Positions 28,724 to 38,041 of a stretch of 64,000 nucleotides of DNA are shown here, in pieces; within the stretch, counting starts at the first letter, position 1; each line of letters starts with the position of its first letter. Source of the DNA: Psychrobacter sp. NG254 (GTDB lineage: Bacteria > Pseudomonadota > Gammaproteobacteria > Pseudomonadales > Moraxellaceae); assembly GCF_015277735.1 (NCBI RefSeq), contig NZ_JADHDA010000003.1:466455-530454 (forward strand). Reading direction: 5' to 3'. The notes beneath the pieces are model-generated. The model ran no database searches, had not been told where the DNA came from, and was given only the letters and a program-made list of their open reading frames with translations. A program made the position numbers and the translations under genes.

Positions 28724-29520
28724 AACTGATGGTTGCTCAAACCAATCCTCTATGGGCTGAAGTTACGGCCAACCTAGAAGCTTTAGAGTCGCTTTGTCGC
28801 CTAGCAGTAGAGGCAAAAGTAGATCTGCTCGCATTACCAGAGCTTGCATTCACAGGCTACAATATCTTTGAACGTCTCGATCACTTAGCGGAAGCGATCG
28901 ACGGCCCAATCGTCACTGAGGTTGCTAGGTTGGCTAGTAAGTACAATTTACACTTATTGTTCGGGCTTGCTGAACGGCGACTGGGTGGCGAATTGAGCAA
29001 TTCTGCCATCCTCATAGACGATAACGGGCAGCATCTCGCGACTTACGATAAGCGTCATTTGTGGGATCGTGAACACCAGTTCTTTACAGCAGGTAAAAAG
29101 TCCTGCGTGGTCGATACTCGTTTTGGCAAATTGGGATTGATGATTTGTTATGACAACGAGTTTCCAGAGGTGGCAAGAGAGCTGGCTCAAGCAGGCGCAC
29201 AAATTATCCTGTCACCGACAGCAAATATGCTGCCAAATTCAGAGCGTCAAGTATTACAAATACGCGCTCGAGCCATGGACAATCAATGCTTTGTCGCTTG
29301 TATCAATCGCTCAGGCGAGGAAGGTGCATTGCATTATTGTGGCAGTAGCATCATCGCCGGTCCCGATGGTGAGGTGCTCGGCAGACTTGGCTTAGCGGCT
29401 GGCACCGTGATAGTAGATATCGATCTCGCCCGTATTGATGAGAGTCGTACGCACCAAGACTATCTTAAAGACCTGCGTGTTCTTAAGGATACGCATGTTG
29501 TTAATGGAGCAGACTCATGA
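28720..29520 (+). CDS. Nitrilase-superfamily amidase
   Basis: The 266-residue protein has the complete Glu-Lys-Cys triad of carbon-nitrogen hydrolases: E in LPELAFTGYN (residue about 41), K in YDKRHLW (about 108) and C in LMICYDNEFPEVAREL (about 142). These enzymes hydrolyse amides to acid plus ammonia. In this cluster 4-guanidinobutyramide, the product of arginine oxidative decarboxylation, is an attractive substrate because it would give guanidinobutyrate for the ureohydrolase. That is inference. It overlaps its neighbours on both sides by 4 bases, so it is tightly coupled. Confidence 0.87.
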   Translation: MKLMVAQTNPLWAEVTANLEALESLCRLAVEAKVDLLALPELAFTGYNIFERLDHLAEAIDGPIVTEVARLASKYNLHLLFGLAERRLGGELSNSAILIDDNGQHLATYDKRHLWDREHQFFTAGKKSCVVDTRFGKLGLMICYDNEFPEVARELAQAGAQIILSPTANMLPNSERQVLQIRARAMDNQCFVACINRSGEEGALHYCGSSIIAGPDGEVLGRLGLAAGTVIVDIDLARIDESRTHQDYLKDLRVLKDTHVVNGADS

Positions 29521-30260
29521 GTGAGAATTCATTACCACGTATTAAACCAGAGAACTGGTATCGAACCACCACGCTCAGCGATGGTATTACGCTCATCGAT
29601 GAACCATGGATCAAGCCGTTTTTTCGTTGTAACTTGTGGCACGTGCGAGGGAGTGAGCGCGATTTATTAGTAGATTTCGGGTTAGGTGCTGTACCATTGC
29701 GCCGCCATGTTGCTTTGCTCACAGATCGCGATATCGTTGGCGTTGCCAGTCACACCCATTTTGACCATATTGGTGCTGCGAGCGAGTTCGACTGCTGTCA
29801 TGTCCATTCTGCTGAAGCCCATATTCTCGCTGAACCAGACAATGCCCGTACTTTAGCGGATATGTTTGTCAATGACGAGATGTTTGACGCACTACCGCCT
29901 GAGCCTTATGCCCATTGTGGCTATAAAATCGTTGCTCCAGCAAAAATCATGCAACTGGAAGATGGCGACATGATTGATTTAGGCAATCGTCAATTTGAAG
30001 TGATCCACACACCCGGTCACTCTCCAGGTGGCATTGCTTTGTGGGAAGCTGCCAGCGAAACGCTGATTTCTGGCGATCTTATCTATGACGGTCCATTAAT
30101 CGAAGATACATGGCACAGCAACATGTCTGACTACGCCAAGAGTATGCGACGCTTAAATGCACTGCCGGTGCGTATCGTTCATGGCGGCCACTTTCCTAGC
30201 TTTTCAGGTAAACGCTTAAATTTGATGATTGATGATTGGTTACGGCACCATGACTTGTAA
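29517..30260 (+). CDS. Metallo-beta-lactamase-fold hydrolase
   Basis: The 247-residue MBL-fold enzyme has the metal site SHTHFDHIG near residue 78, HTPGHSPGG near 162, SGDLIYDG near 184 and HGGHFPSF near 221. It resembles glyoxalase II-like hydrolases. The substrate is unknown. It is coupled by ATGA overlap to the amidase gene, so it probably works in the same route, for example on a lactone, thioester or cyclic intermediate. Confidence 0.85.
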   Translation: MSENSLPRIKPENWYRTTTLSDGITLIDEPWIKPFFRCNLWHVRGSERDLLVDFGLGAVPLRRHVALLTDRDIVGVASHTHFDHIGAASEFDCCHVHSAEAHILAEPDNARTLADMFVNDEMFDALPPEPYAHCGYKIVAPAKIMQLEDGDMIDLGNRQFEVIHTPGHSPGGIALWEAASETLISGDLIYDGPLIEDTWHSNMSDYAKSMRRLNALPVRIVHGGHFPSFSGKRLNLMIDDWLRHHDL

Positions 30261-30352
30261 TTTGTCGCACTTGAGAATGATTAAAAATAAATAACTACTG
30301 TAAATAAAAAGCTTAACCCAATACTTATTAAAATTTTTAGGATGACTGACCT

Positions 30353-32065
30353 ATGACCCAATTAATGCAAATGCCTGACTCATCGCCTGTTAATGCTCTT
30401 GACAACACCTCTCTGACCTGTGGCGAGCTGCTGGTACAGTGGCTAGAGTATTATGGGGTAGAGACGGTGTTTGGTATCCCTGGTGTGCATACGGTCGAGC
30501 TGTATCGCGGTCTACCTAATACCAATATTCGTCATGTGACACCGCGCCACGAGCAGGGCGCTGGGTTTATGGCTGATGGCTACTACCGTGCTTCTGGAAA
30601 AATCGGTGTGTGTTTTATTATCACAGGCCCTGGCATGACCAATATCATGACAGCGATGGCGCAAGCATTGGCTGATTCGATACCGATGCTGGTCATCTCT
30701 AGCGTCAATAAAGTTAAAGACACTGGCAGCGGTGAAGGGCATTTGCATGAGCTGCATGATCAGCAGGGCATGGTCAGTAAAGTAGCACTCACTAGTAAAA
30801 CCATCTGGCAGCCTGAATCGCTACCGAAAGTCATCGCAGAAGCTTTTGCTTTATTTAATGGTGCACGTCCAGGGCCCGTACATATTCAATTGCCTATTGA
30901 CATCATCACCGCTGATGCTAGTCATGTTGATAAACCACCTACAAAAACTCATACAGAGACGTTAACGCTATCACAGGTCACAAGACCACTGCCGAATCCT
31001 ACGCAATTAGATCTCATCGTACAGTCATTAAAAACCGCGAAAAACCCTGTAATACTTTATGGTGGCGGCTGTGTCGATGTCGACCACGATGCACAACGAT
31101 TAGCAGAACTGATAGATGCACCAACATTTTTGACGATTAATGCCAAAGGTCTACTACCACCTAGTCATCCGTTAAGTCTGGGTAGTAATCAGTCATTAGA
31201 CGCAGGCCGCGCCGTTATTACAGAAGCAGACTGGGTGTTAGCGATTGGGACTGAGCTTGGTGAGACTGACTATGATGTGTTCTTTAACGGTGGGTTTAAG
31301 ATAAATGGCACATTGGTGCGTATCGACTGCGATGCTCAGCAATTGCAGCGTCCCTTTATCGCCGATATTGCGGTATTGTCCGACGCACAGATGGCGATTA
31401 GTGGTTTATGTAGTCGCTTAAAAGGTCAGGCATTCGATCATCAAGCGCTGTCACGAGTGAATGAGGCAAAACAAGCATTATTAAACAATGCGACGCCGGA
31501 CTTTGCAGGTCAAAATGCTCTACTTAAACTGATTCGTGATGAGGTAGAAGACGTCATTTTCGTTGGTGATTCAACGCAACCTGTCTATAGCGGCAACCTT
31601 GGTCTTGAAGCCTTAGCGACGCGTAAGTGGTTTAACTCGTCGACAGGTTTTGGCACATTAGGCTATGGTCTGCCTGCTGCTATCGGTGCCATGATTGGCT
31701 CGAATCTACCAGTAGTCAGCCTAATGGGTGATGGTGGTATTCAATTTACGATTGCTGAGCTTATCTGTGCAGCCGAGCTTGAGCTCCCATTGATTATTTT
31801 ATTATGGAACAACCAAGGCTACGGTGAGATTCGCCGTTATATGGAGGAGGGCGGTTTACCCCTGATCGGTGTCAATATCAAAACACCTAACTTTGAGCCA
31901 TTAGCGGCAGGATTTGGCGCAGGTTATCGCAGAATCACCGACAAGCAGCAACTGCTAGACGCATTGAAAACAGATATCAATGGCAAGCAGCCTTTCATCT
32001 ATGAAGTTGACGAAGCCGATGACTTTCTCAAAGAGATGGGCAAGACGATGACCTATTTTAGTTAA
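30353..32065 (+). CDS. aruI: AruI-like 5-guanidino-2-oxopentanoate decarboxylase
   Basis: The 570-residue thiamine-diphosphate enzyme is of the acetolactate-synthase type. It shows FGIPGVHTVELYRGL near residue 42, the conserved Glu in RHEQGAGFMADGYYR and the cofactor motif GDGGIQFTIAEL...NNQGYGEI near 460-492. The opening and the HLHELHDQ segment resemble Pseudomonas AruI, which decarboxylates 2-ketoarginine to 4-guanidinobutyraldehyde. The ureohydrolase and an aldehyde dehydrogenase in the same cluster support this over acetolactate synthase. No small regulatory subunit gene is nearby. The transaminase AruH is not in the window. Confidence 0.8.
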   Translation: MTQLMQMPDSSPVNALDNTSLTCGELLVQWLEYYGVETVFGIPGVHTVELYRGLPNTNIRHVTPRHEQGAGFMADGYYRASGKIGVCFIITGPGMTNIMTAMAQALADSIPMLVISSVNKVKDTGSGEGHLHELHDQQGMVSKVALTSKTIWQPESLPKVIAEAFALFNGARPGPVHIQLPIDIITADASHVDKPPTKTHTETLTLSQVTRPLPNPTQLDLIVQSLKTAKNPVILYGGGCVDVDHDAQRLAELIDAPTFLTINAKGLLPPSHPLSLGSNQSLDAGRAVITEADWVLAIGTELGETDYDVFFNGGFKINGTLVRIDCDAQQLQRPFIADIAVLSDAQMAISGLCSRLKGQAFDHQALSRVNEAKQALLNNATPDFAGQNALLKLIRDEVEDVIFVGDSTQPVYSGNLGLEALATRKWFNSSTGFGTLGYGLPAAIGAMIGSNLPVVSLMGDGGIQFTIAELICAAELELPLIILLWNNQGYGEIRRYMEEGGLPLIGVNIKTPNFEPLAAGFGAGYRRITDKQQLLDALKTDINGKQPFIYEVDEADDFLKEMGKTMTYFS

Positions 32066-32118
32066 GCGTACAGACACACCCAAATTCAAGGCTGGTCATT
32101 CAAGGAAGAACGTCCCTC

Positions 32119-33975
32119 ATGTCAAATGTGTCACATATTACAAGCGTCTCAAAAGCCAAGCATAAGCAGCTACCAAATCTACTATCGGATTTGGCAGCTG
32201 CGGTTGGCGTGAGCAATGTGCTGACCAGTCCCAGCCAGCAGCAAGCTTATGTGCAAGGCGCGATTGATACGATCACGAATGCGACCATAACAGTTGTGAC
32301 ACCGCCCACACTTGTGGCACTATGGCGCGCCATCAATGTCTGTGCTACGGCCGATGTGATTATCATTGCTCAAGCGGCAAACACTGGATTGACGGGTGGT
32401 TCAACGCCGTATGGTGAGTATGACCGACCGCTGGTTATCATCTCGATGCAGCTATTAGATGGTATTTATCTGCTCAATGACGCGACAGAGCTTGTTGCTT
32501 TGCCCGCTGCCACGCTGCAGCAATTAGAGTCTACCCTTGCGCCATTAGGCCGTGAGCCGCACTCAGTATTGGGCTCTAGTTGTGTGGGTGCCTCGGTGAT
32601 TGGCGGTATCTGCAACAGCTCAGGCGGCATGTTGGTGCAGCGTGGCCCTGCTTATACTGAGATGGCGCTGTTTGCCAGACGTAACAGCTCAGGTCATTTT
32701 GAGTTGATCAACCATCTAGGCATTGAGTTGGGGACGCAGCCAGAGGAGATGCTTGAGACTCTGCAAAATGGCACATTTGATAAAGCCTCAACACTTGCTA
32801 GTAGTTCTAGCGCTACTGACGACACTCACCATATCAGCCAGAGCAATACTTGTAGCAATCATCATTACCAGCATAAAGTACGTGACTGTGATGCCGATAC
32901 GCCAGCCAGATTTAACAATGATCCTAATGGCTTGTATGAGGCATCAGGATCGGCTGGCAAGGTCATCGTGTTTGCAGTGAGAGTGGCGACCTTTGCCAAA
33001 CCTAAGCGAGAGAAAACCTTTTATATCTCGACCAACGATGCAGATACCTTGACTGCTCTGCGTCAGCAGTGGCTAAAAAGTGAGCTAAACCTACCAGTGT
33101 TTGCTGAGTATATGCATAGAGACTATAACGACATCACCCTGCGTTATGGCCGTGACACTTGTTTGAGTATGCGGAGATTACCTGCAAGTCAGATAGGCGC
33201 GCTGTACCGTCTCCAAGCCAGAATTGGCTATTACTTGAATAAATGGCGCTTGCCCAAGACATTGCCCGATCGAATATTACAAATGGCATCGAGGTTTATG
33301 CCGCCATCATTACCTGCGCCTTTGAGCACGCAAGCGCTCTCATACCGTTATCATTTGATCATAAAAGTAGCAGATGGCGTTGCTACAGATACCGGCCATA
33401 ATGATAGCAAAGATAAAAAAGACCCTATTGCCGCAGCTAAAGCTTTTTTGCAAAACCACATACGGCAGTATAAAGGCGCATTGCATCTGTGTACTGAAAC
33501 AGAGGCCCAAGCATTATTGGTATTTCGCAGTGCCGCCACTGCCGCTATGTTTCGCTACCATAATCTCAACCACACAGAGTTTGGTGAGCTGTTAGCGACT
33601 GATATTGCCTTACCAAGAAACGCGACAGATTGGGATGAGACTTTACCTCATCACCTAAAAGAACAAGTCAGTAAAACCTTTTATCTGGGGCATTTTTTCT
33701 GCCATGTCATGCACCAAGACTATTTTTTAAATCCCAAAACGGATGCCAAGCAGTTCAAGGAAGACCTGCTGGCATTTTATGATAAGCGTCATATTGAGTA
33801 TCCCGCTGAACACAATGTGGGGCACGTATACCCTGCAAAAACGGCACTACATTATTTTTATAAAAAACTGGATCCAACCAATTCGCTTAACCCAGGTATT
33901 GGTCAGACAGAGAAATGGAAAAACTGGCAATCATCGCCCATTAAGGAGAAATTAAATGACGAGTTATATGGATAA
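32119..33975 (+). CDS. dld: FAD-dependent D-lactate dehydrogenase (quinone-dependent)
   Basis: The 618-residue flavoprotein has a PCMH-type FAD domain (AQAANTGLTGGSTPYGEYDRP near residue 92, VLGSSCVGASVIGGICNSSGG near 150). It also has the Dld membrane-binding C-terminal domain (YFLNPKTD, HNVGHVYPAKTALHYFYKKLDPTNSLNPGIG). It oxidises D-lactate and passes electrons to quinone. It is about 45 residues longer than E. coli Dld because of a Ser/His/Asp-rich insertion (about residues 220-265) with no clear fold. Its end overlaps the next gene by 20 bases. In this cluster a D-2-hydroxy acid derived from ketoarginine is a possible alternative substrate. Confidence 0.88.
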   Translation: MSNVSHITSVSKAKHKQLPNLLSDLAAAVGVSNVLTSPSQQQAYVQGAIDTITNATITVVTPPTLVALWRAINVCATADVIIIAQAANTGLTGGSTPYGEYDRPLVIISMQLLDGIYLLNDATELVALPAATLQQLESTLAPLGREPHSVLGSSCVGASVIGGICNSSGGMLVQRGPAYTEMALFARRNSSGHFELINHLGIELGTQPEEMLETLQNGTFDKASTLASSSSATDDTHHISQSNTCSNHHYQHKVRDCDADTPARFNNDPNGLYEASGSAGKVIVFAVRVATFAKPKREKTFYISTNDADTLTALRQQWLKSELNLPVFAEYMHRDYNDITLRYGRDTCLSMRRLPASQIGALYRLQARIGYYLNKWRLPKTLPDRILQMASRFMPPSLPAPLSTQALSYRYHLIIKVADGVATDTGHNDSKDKKDPIAAAKAFLQNHIRQYKGALHLCTETEAQALLVFRSAATAAMFRYHNLNHTEFGELLATDIALPRNATDWDETLPHHLKEQVSKTFYLGHFFCHVMHQDYFLNPKTDAKQFKEDLLAFYDKRHIEYPAEHNVGHVYPAKTALHYFYKKLDPTNSLNPGIGQTEKWKNWQSSPIKEKLNDELYG

Positions 33976-35362
33976 GTCGCAGCAGCCGATTTTAGGGAAT
34001 AATACGGTCGATCCAGAAACGCCAAAAGCAGGACAGTGGCGTGCAGCAATGTGGAAGTTCCTATTGTTTTCAGCATTGGGTATTGCGCTATTTATCATTC
34101 CCTTTCAATGGGGTGGTAAGGTCACGATTTTATTGGGTGTGTTGACCGATACGCTACAAGCGGCGTTGGGCGGTTTTGTGGTCTATATCACCATGGCCAT
34201 CGTGTCGGTCTCCTTTATTGGGGCGTTGGCAGTCAAGGTGCTTAGACCCAATTTGCCTGCAGACTCACTGGTCAAAAAGCTGTTCGATGTTGATTGGTTT
34301 TGGTTGACCACGCGATTTTTGGGTACGCTGTTTGTTTGGATGATTTATCTGCAAGTCGGCCCTGAGTTTATTATTAACCGTAATACGGGTGGCGTCATTT
34401 TCGAAGATTTGATTCCTATTCTGATTCCTTTGTTTTTCTTTGCCATTTTATCGCTGCCATTTTTGACAGACTTTGGCTTGATGGAGTTTTTGGGTACTTT
34501 AGCCAGTAAAGTGTTTATCAAGCTGTTTAAGTTGCCGGGTCGTTCTGCCGTTGATGCGATGTCTTCTTGGTTTGGGGCGGCCTCTATCGGTTTGCTGGTC
34601 ACCATGCAAGAATATGACAAGAGTTTTTATAGCCAGCGCGAAGCGGCAATCATTGCAACCACCTTTTCCGTTACCTCCATTGCTTTCACTTATGTGGTGG
34701 CCAAAACCATCGGCGTGGACAATAACTTCGTCTATTTTTATCTGACCATTGCGCTGACGGGCTTTATCGCTGCGATCATCATGCCGCGTATCCCGCCATT
34801 ATCGCTCAAGCCTGATACCTATCACTCTGGTAAAAGTATGCTGGATGAAGGTATTCCTGCTGAGTACACCACGTATCAGTGGGCAGTCAACCGTGCTGTG
34901 ACGCGCGCGCATTCTATGCCAAGCTTGGGTCAGGTATTCAAACGCAGCCTACACAATCTATTTGATATCTATTTTGGCCTCATCCCTGTTATTTTTGCGA
35001 TTGGTACTATCGGTCTTGGTTTGGCTGAGTACACGCCTGTCTTTAACTGGTTGGCCACGCCATTAGTACCAGTCCTTGAATGGTTACAGATTCCAGAGGC
35101 GGCAAAAGCAGCTCCTGCCATGATTATGGGCTTTGCGGATATGTATCTGCCAGCATTGGTCGGCAAAAGTATCGAGAGTGAGATGACACGATTCATCGTT
35201 GGTGCTGCCTCAATCACCCAGATTATCTATATGTCTGAAGTGGGTGCGCTGATTTTGAAATCTAATATCAAACTGAATGTGCTAGAGCTGTTCTTCATCT
35301 TCGTACTTCGTACACTCATCAGCTTGGTAGTTATCACATCCGTAGCGCATCTGCTCTATTAG
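33956..35362 (+). CDS. YjiH-family membrane protein (nucleoside-recognition Gate domain)
   Basis: The 468-residue protein has about 10-12 membrane helices and a Gate domain (MSSWFGAASIGLLVT near residue 200). It resembles E. coli YjiH and related nucleoside-recognition proteins. Transport is likely but the substrate is unknown. AAGGAG with 7-base spacing supports the ATG at 33956, inside the end of dld. It may supply or export the substrate used by its flavoenzyme neighbour. Confidence 0.82.
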   Translation: MTSYMDKSQQPILGNNTVDPETPKAGQWRAAMWKFLLFSALGIALFIIPFQWGGKVTILLGVLTDTLQAALGGFVVYITMAIVSVSFIGALAVKVLRPNLPADSLVKKLFDVDWFWLTTRFLGTLFVWMIYLQVGPEFIINRNTGGVIFEDLIPILIPLFFFAILSLPFLTDFGLMEFLGTLASKVFIKLFKLPGRSAVDAMSSWFGAASIGLLVTMQEYDKSFYSQREAAIIATTFSVTSIAFTYVVAKTIGVDNNFVYFYLTIALTGFIAAIIMPRIPPLSLKPDTYHSGKSMLDEGIPAEYTTYQWAVNRAVTRAHSMPSLGQVFKRSLHNLFDIYFGLIPVIFAIGTIGLGLAEYTPVFNWLATPLVPVLEWLQIPEAAKAAPAMIMGFADMYLPALVGKSIESEMTRFIVGAASITQIIYMSEVGALILKSNIKLNVLELFFIFVLRTLISLVVITSVAHLLY

Positions 35363-35437
35363 TGTTGCGTTTACTATCAATAGAGCATCTCGCATAAAAA
35401 CAATCGGTTTTTCTGTAGGTAGGAAAACCGATTGTTT
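35352..35437 (+). terminator. Two hairpins ending the guanidino operon part
   Basis: TGCTCTATT (35352-35360) pairs with AATAGAGCA (35379-35387), overlapping the stop codon. It is followed by a 14-base stem, AAACAATCGGTTTT (35398-35411) with AAAACCGATTGTTT (35424-35437). The second is the stronger terminator candidate. Confidence 0.7.
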
Positions 35438-35543
35438 GACTCAGTATTTTACGCGCGCTATGTACAGCAACTGTCATATTAATAAAAGAGACATGATTCG
35501 TAGCGCAGCATATCAAGACCATTTAATTTAAGAATAAAGGTGA

Positions 35544-37094
35544 TTGACCATGATGGATACGCTGAACCCTGAAAGCTTGACCCGAGAAAGTGCCATACAA
35601 ACAGCTCAAAATGAAGTTGTGTTAAACGCTGCTTATATCAATGGCGACTGGATTATGATTGAAGCACTGGCGACTGATTCTGTTGTCATGTCTTCTAATA
35701 ATATAGGCTCTGATAACGCAAACGAGCATGCGTTGTATGATCCAAACTCAGGCGAGGTGATTGCAACGACGCGTCTGTGTACCAGTGCTCATGTAGCATT
35801 GGCAGTTAGCGCTGCTTCTGAGGCTGCTGTTAGCTGGTCTCAAACCACGGTAAGCGAACGCGCAGGGTATCTCAATAAGATTGCAGATAGGATGGAGCAG
35901 CGATTTGATACCTTGGTTGGATTGTCTGTGCTAAATAACGGCAAGCCAATTGAGGAAGCGAAGATAGACGTCGGTGATGCTATCGCTTGCTATCGTTATT
36001 ATGCCAACCTCATCACGGAGCAGGCCACATGGTCTGAAGTGTCCACACTTGAGTCAGGCATACGATTGTTAAAGACATATGCGCCTGTTGGTATCTGCGC
36101 GCTGATTACGCCTTGGAATTTCCCGATGGTGACGACTTCTTGGAAGCTAGCACCTGCGTTAGCAGCAGGTTGTACTGTATTATTAAAACCGTCTGAGGTG
36201 ACGCTACTACCAGAGCTCATGCTAGGTAATATCTTATCTGAGATAGGCTTGCCAAAAGGGGTGGTCAATATTTTACCGGGCGCGGCTGAAGTAGGCGCTG
36301 CCATGACCAGTCACCCATTCATTGATAAAGTCTCTTTTACGGGTAGTAACGTGGTTGGTGAAAAGGTTATGAGCCAAGCTGCGAAAAGTGTCAAAGACAT
36401 TAGCCTAGAGTTGGGCGGTAAGTCTGCTATCGTGGTATGCGCAGATGCTGATATTGACCATGCTTGTGATTTAATCATTGGTGGAATATTTACCAATGCA
36501 GGTCAGATATGCTCGGCCACTTCGCGATTGGTTGTACATCAAAATATCGCTACACAGCTGTTTGATGCATTAAAAGTCAAAACGGAAAATTTGCAAATTG
36601 GTGATGGTTTTGCGACAGATACGCAAATGGGCCCACTGGTCAGCGCGCAGCAATTAACCCAAGTTAAAAAGTATTTTGATATTGCGACGGCTGAAAATCT
36701 GGATTGTTTAACGGGTGGCGAGATAGTTGATGGCGCAGGATATTTTGCCCGTCCAACGATTTATACCAATGTGCCAACGACCAGTCAGTTGTGGATGGAG
36801 GAAGTGTTTGGGCCTGTATTAGTCAGTACAACGTTTACCGACAATATAGAGGCAATTCGACTCGCGAACGACAGTAAGTATGCCTTGGCGGCGACCATCG
36901 TCAGTGCGGATGAAACGGCTGCGCTAGAAATGGCATTACAAATCCAAGCGGGTCATATTTGGATCAATGAGCAACAGATTGTATTGCCTGAGGCTGGATG
37001 GGGCGGGTTTAAACACAGCGGTATCGGACGTGAGCTGGGTAGTGACGGTCTATCCGCTTATCAAAAGAGTAAGCATGTATTATTGACTCATTAA
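35544..37094 (+). CDS. Aldehyde dehydrogenase, probably guanidinobutyraldehyde dehydrogenase
   Basis: The 516-residue NAD(P)-dependent aldehyde dehydrogenase is complete. It has TPWNFPMVTTSWKLAPALAAGC at about 190-211, catalytic Glu in LELGGKSA near 290, catalytic Cys in NAGQICSATSRL near 324 and EEVFGPV near 420. It belongs to the betaine-aldehyde/aminobutyraldehyde group. With an AruI-like decarboxylase and a ureohydrolase next door, oxidation of 4-guanidinobutyraldehyde to guanidinobutyrate is the likely task. The N-terminal 65 residues are longer than usual. The terminator before it suggests its own promoter. Confidence 0.88.
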   Translation: MTMMDTLNPESLTRESAIQTAQNEVVLNAAYINGDWIMIEALATDSVVMSSNNIGSDNANEHALYDPNSGEVIATTRLCTSAHVALAVSAASEAAVSWSQTTVSERAGYLNKIADRMEQRFDTLVGLSVLNNGKPIEEAKIDVGDAIACYRYYANLITEQATWSEVSTLESGIRLLKTYAPVGICALITPWNFPMVTTSWKLAPALAAGCTVLLKPSEVTLLPELMLGNILSEIGLPKGVVNILPGAAEVGAAMTSHPFIDKVSFTGSNVVGEKVMSQAAKSVKDISLELGGKSAIVVCADADIDHACDLIIGGIFTNAGQICSATSRLVVHQNIATQLFDALKVKTENLQIGDGFATDTQMGPLVSAQQLTQVKKYFDIATAENLDCLTGGEIVDGAGYFARPTIYTNVPTTSQLWMEEVFGPVLVSTTFTDNIEAIRLANDSKYALAATIVSADETAALEMALQIQAGHIWINEQQIVLPEAGWGGFKHSGIGRELGSDGLSAYQKSKHVLLTH

Positions 37095-37317
37095 CCAGAT
37101 TTTCACGTTTCTCGCTAGCTGTTATTAAGATTTGCACCTAGCTATCATTAAGGTTGTTGATAGCTAGGTCGCGCTCTAACATTACGTTTGTTTACCAGAC
37201 CGTTTCTTATATTAACTTTACTGTTATGCCCATTCAGGATAAAATTGAGCAATCATTCAAGTTTTCTAGCCGTGCTCATTTTTATATGAGGTCACGGCTT
37301 TTTAAATGGGGCACATT

Positions 37318-37929
37318 ATGTCACGCACCGCACTTTACAATCGTCAGGATGCCTTGGAGCGCGCGCTACAGCTTTTTTGGCAAAAAGGTTTTCATGCCAC
37401 CTCATTGAAGGATATCGAGCAAGCGCTTGATATGCGTCCAGGCAGCATTTATGCCGCTTTTGGAAGCAAAGACGGCTTGTTTCAAGAGGCCCTAGAATAC
37501 TATGCGCGTCTAGGACTGACTGAGCTTGAGCGCGTATTAAGCCATCACTCAACGCCATTGCTAGGTCTGGCAGCTTATATCAGACAGCTTGGGGGGATTC
37601 TTGATAAAGCGTTACCGAGCCGAGCTTGTATGTTGGTTAAAAGCTTATTAGAGCTCGGTACTCGTGAGCAAACGGCATTGGATAAGGTTGAGATGCTGCT
37701 GGCTGGTATGGAGACGCGCTTTATAGAATGCTTTAGAGCTGCTCAAGAGATGGGCGAGCTAGATAATCAGCTAGATGCCGTGAGGCTCGGACGAAGACTA
37801 CAAGCGGAAGTCATGGGTCTGCGTGCTTTTGCGCAGCGTAATGTCGATAGCTCGGCGGTACATGAGCTCGCTGAGGATATGGCATTGTCGATAGAGGCCA
37901 TGCGAGTGGATGATTTTGCTCAGGTGTAG
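37318..37929 (+). CDS. TetR-family regulator
   Basis: The 203-residue regulator has an N-terminal TetR HTH (ALQLFWQKGFHATSLKDIEQALDMRPGSIYAAFGSKDGLFQEAL, residues about 14-57) and a helical ligand domain. The ATG at 37318 follows GGGG at a proper distance. It lies downstream of the aldehyde dehydrogenase gene in the same direction, so it may control it. It is similar in the HTH to NemR/AcuR-type regulators that sense electrophiles or aldehydes. Confidence 0.88.
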   Translation: MSRTALYNRQDALERALQLFWQKGFHATSLKDIEQALDMRPGSIYAAFGSKDGLFQEALEYYARLGLTELERVLSHHSTPLLGLAAYIRQLGGILDKALPSRACMLVKSLLELGTREQTALDKVEMLLAGMETRFIECFRAAQEMGELDNQLDAVRLGRRLQAEVMGLRAFAQRNVDSSAVHELAEDMALSIEAMRVDDFAQV

Positions 37930-37964
37930 CATGTTTACATGTTAGCTAACTTAGCGATTTTTGA

Positions 37965-37989
37965 ATTCAGTTTTTGAACTGAATCTTTT
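37965..37989 (+). terminator. Terminator of the TetR gene
   Basis: An 8-base stem ATTCAGTT / AACTGAAT with a 4-base loop is followed by CTTTTA, 36 bases after the stop. Confidence 0.65.
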
Positions 37990-38041
37990 ATCTTGAGGCC
38001 TATTAACCTAAATTCAGTCAATAATATCTTGTCATAGCATA

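Noticed and set aside
30353..32065. Acetolactate synthase large subunit
   Set aside because: No small regulatory subunit or branched-chain amino acid genes nearby. Neighbours and the N-terminal motif fit a 2-ketoarginine decarboxylase.
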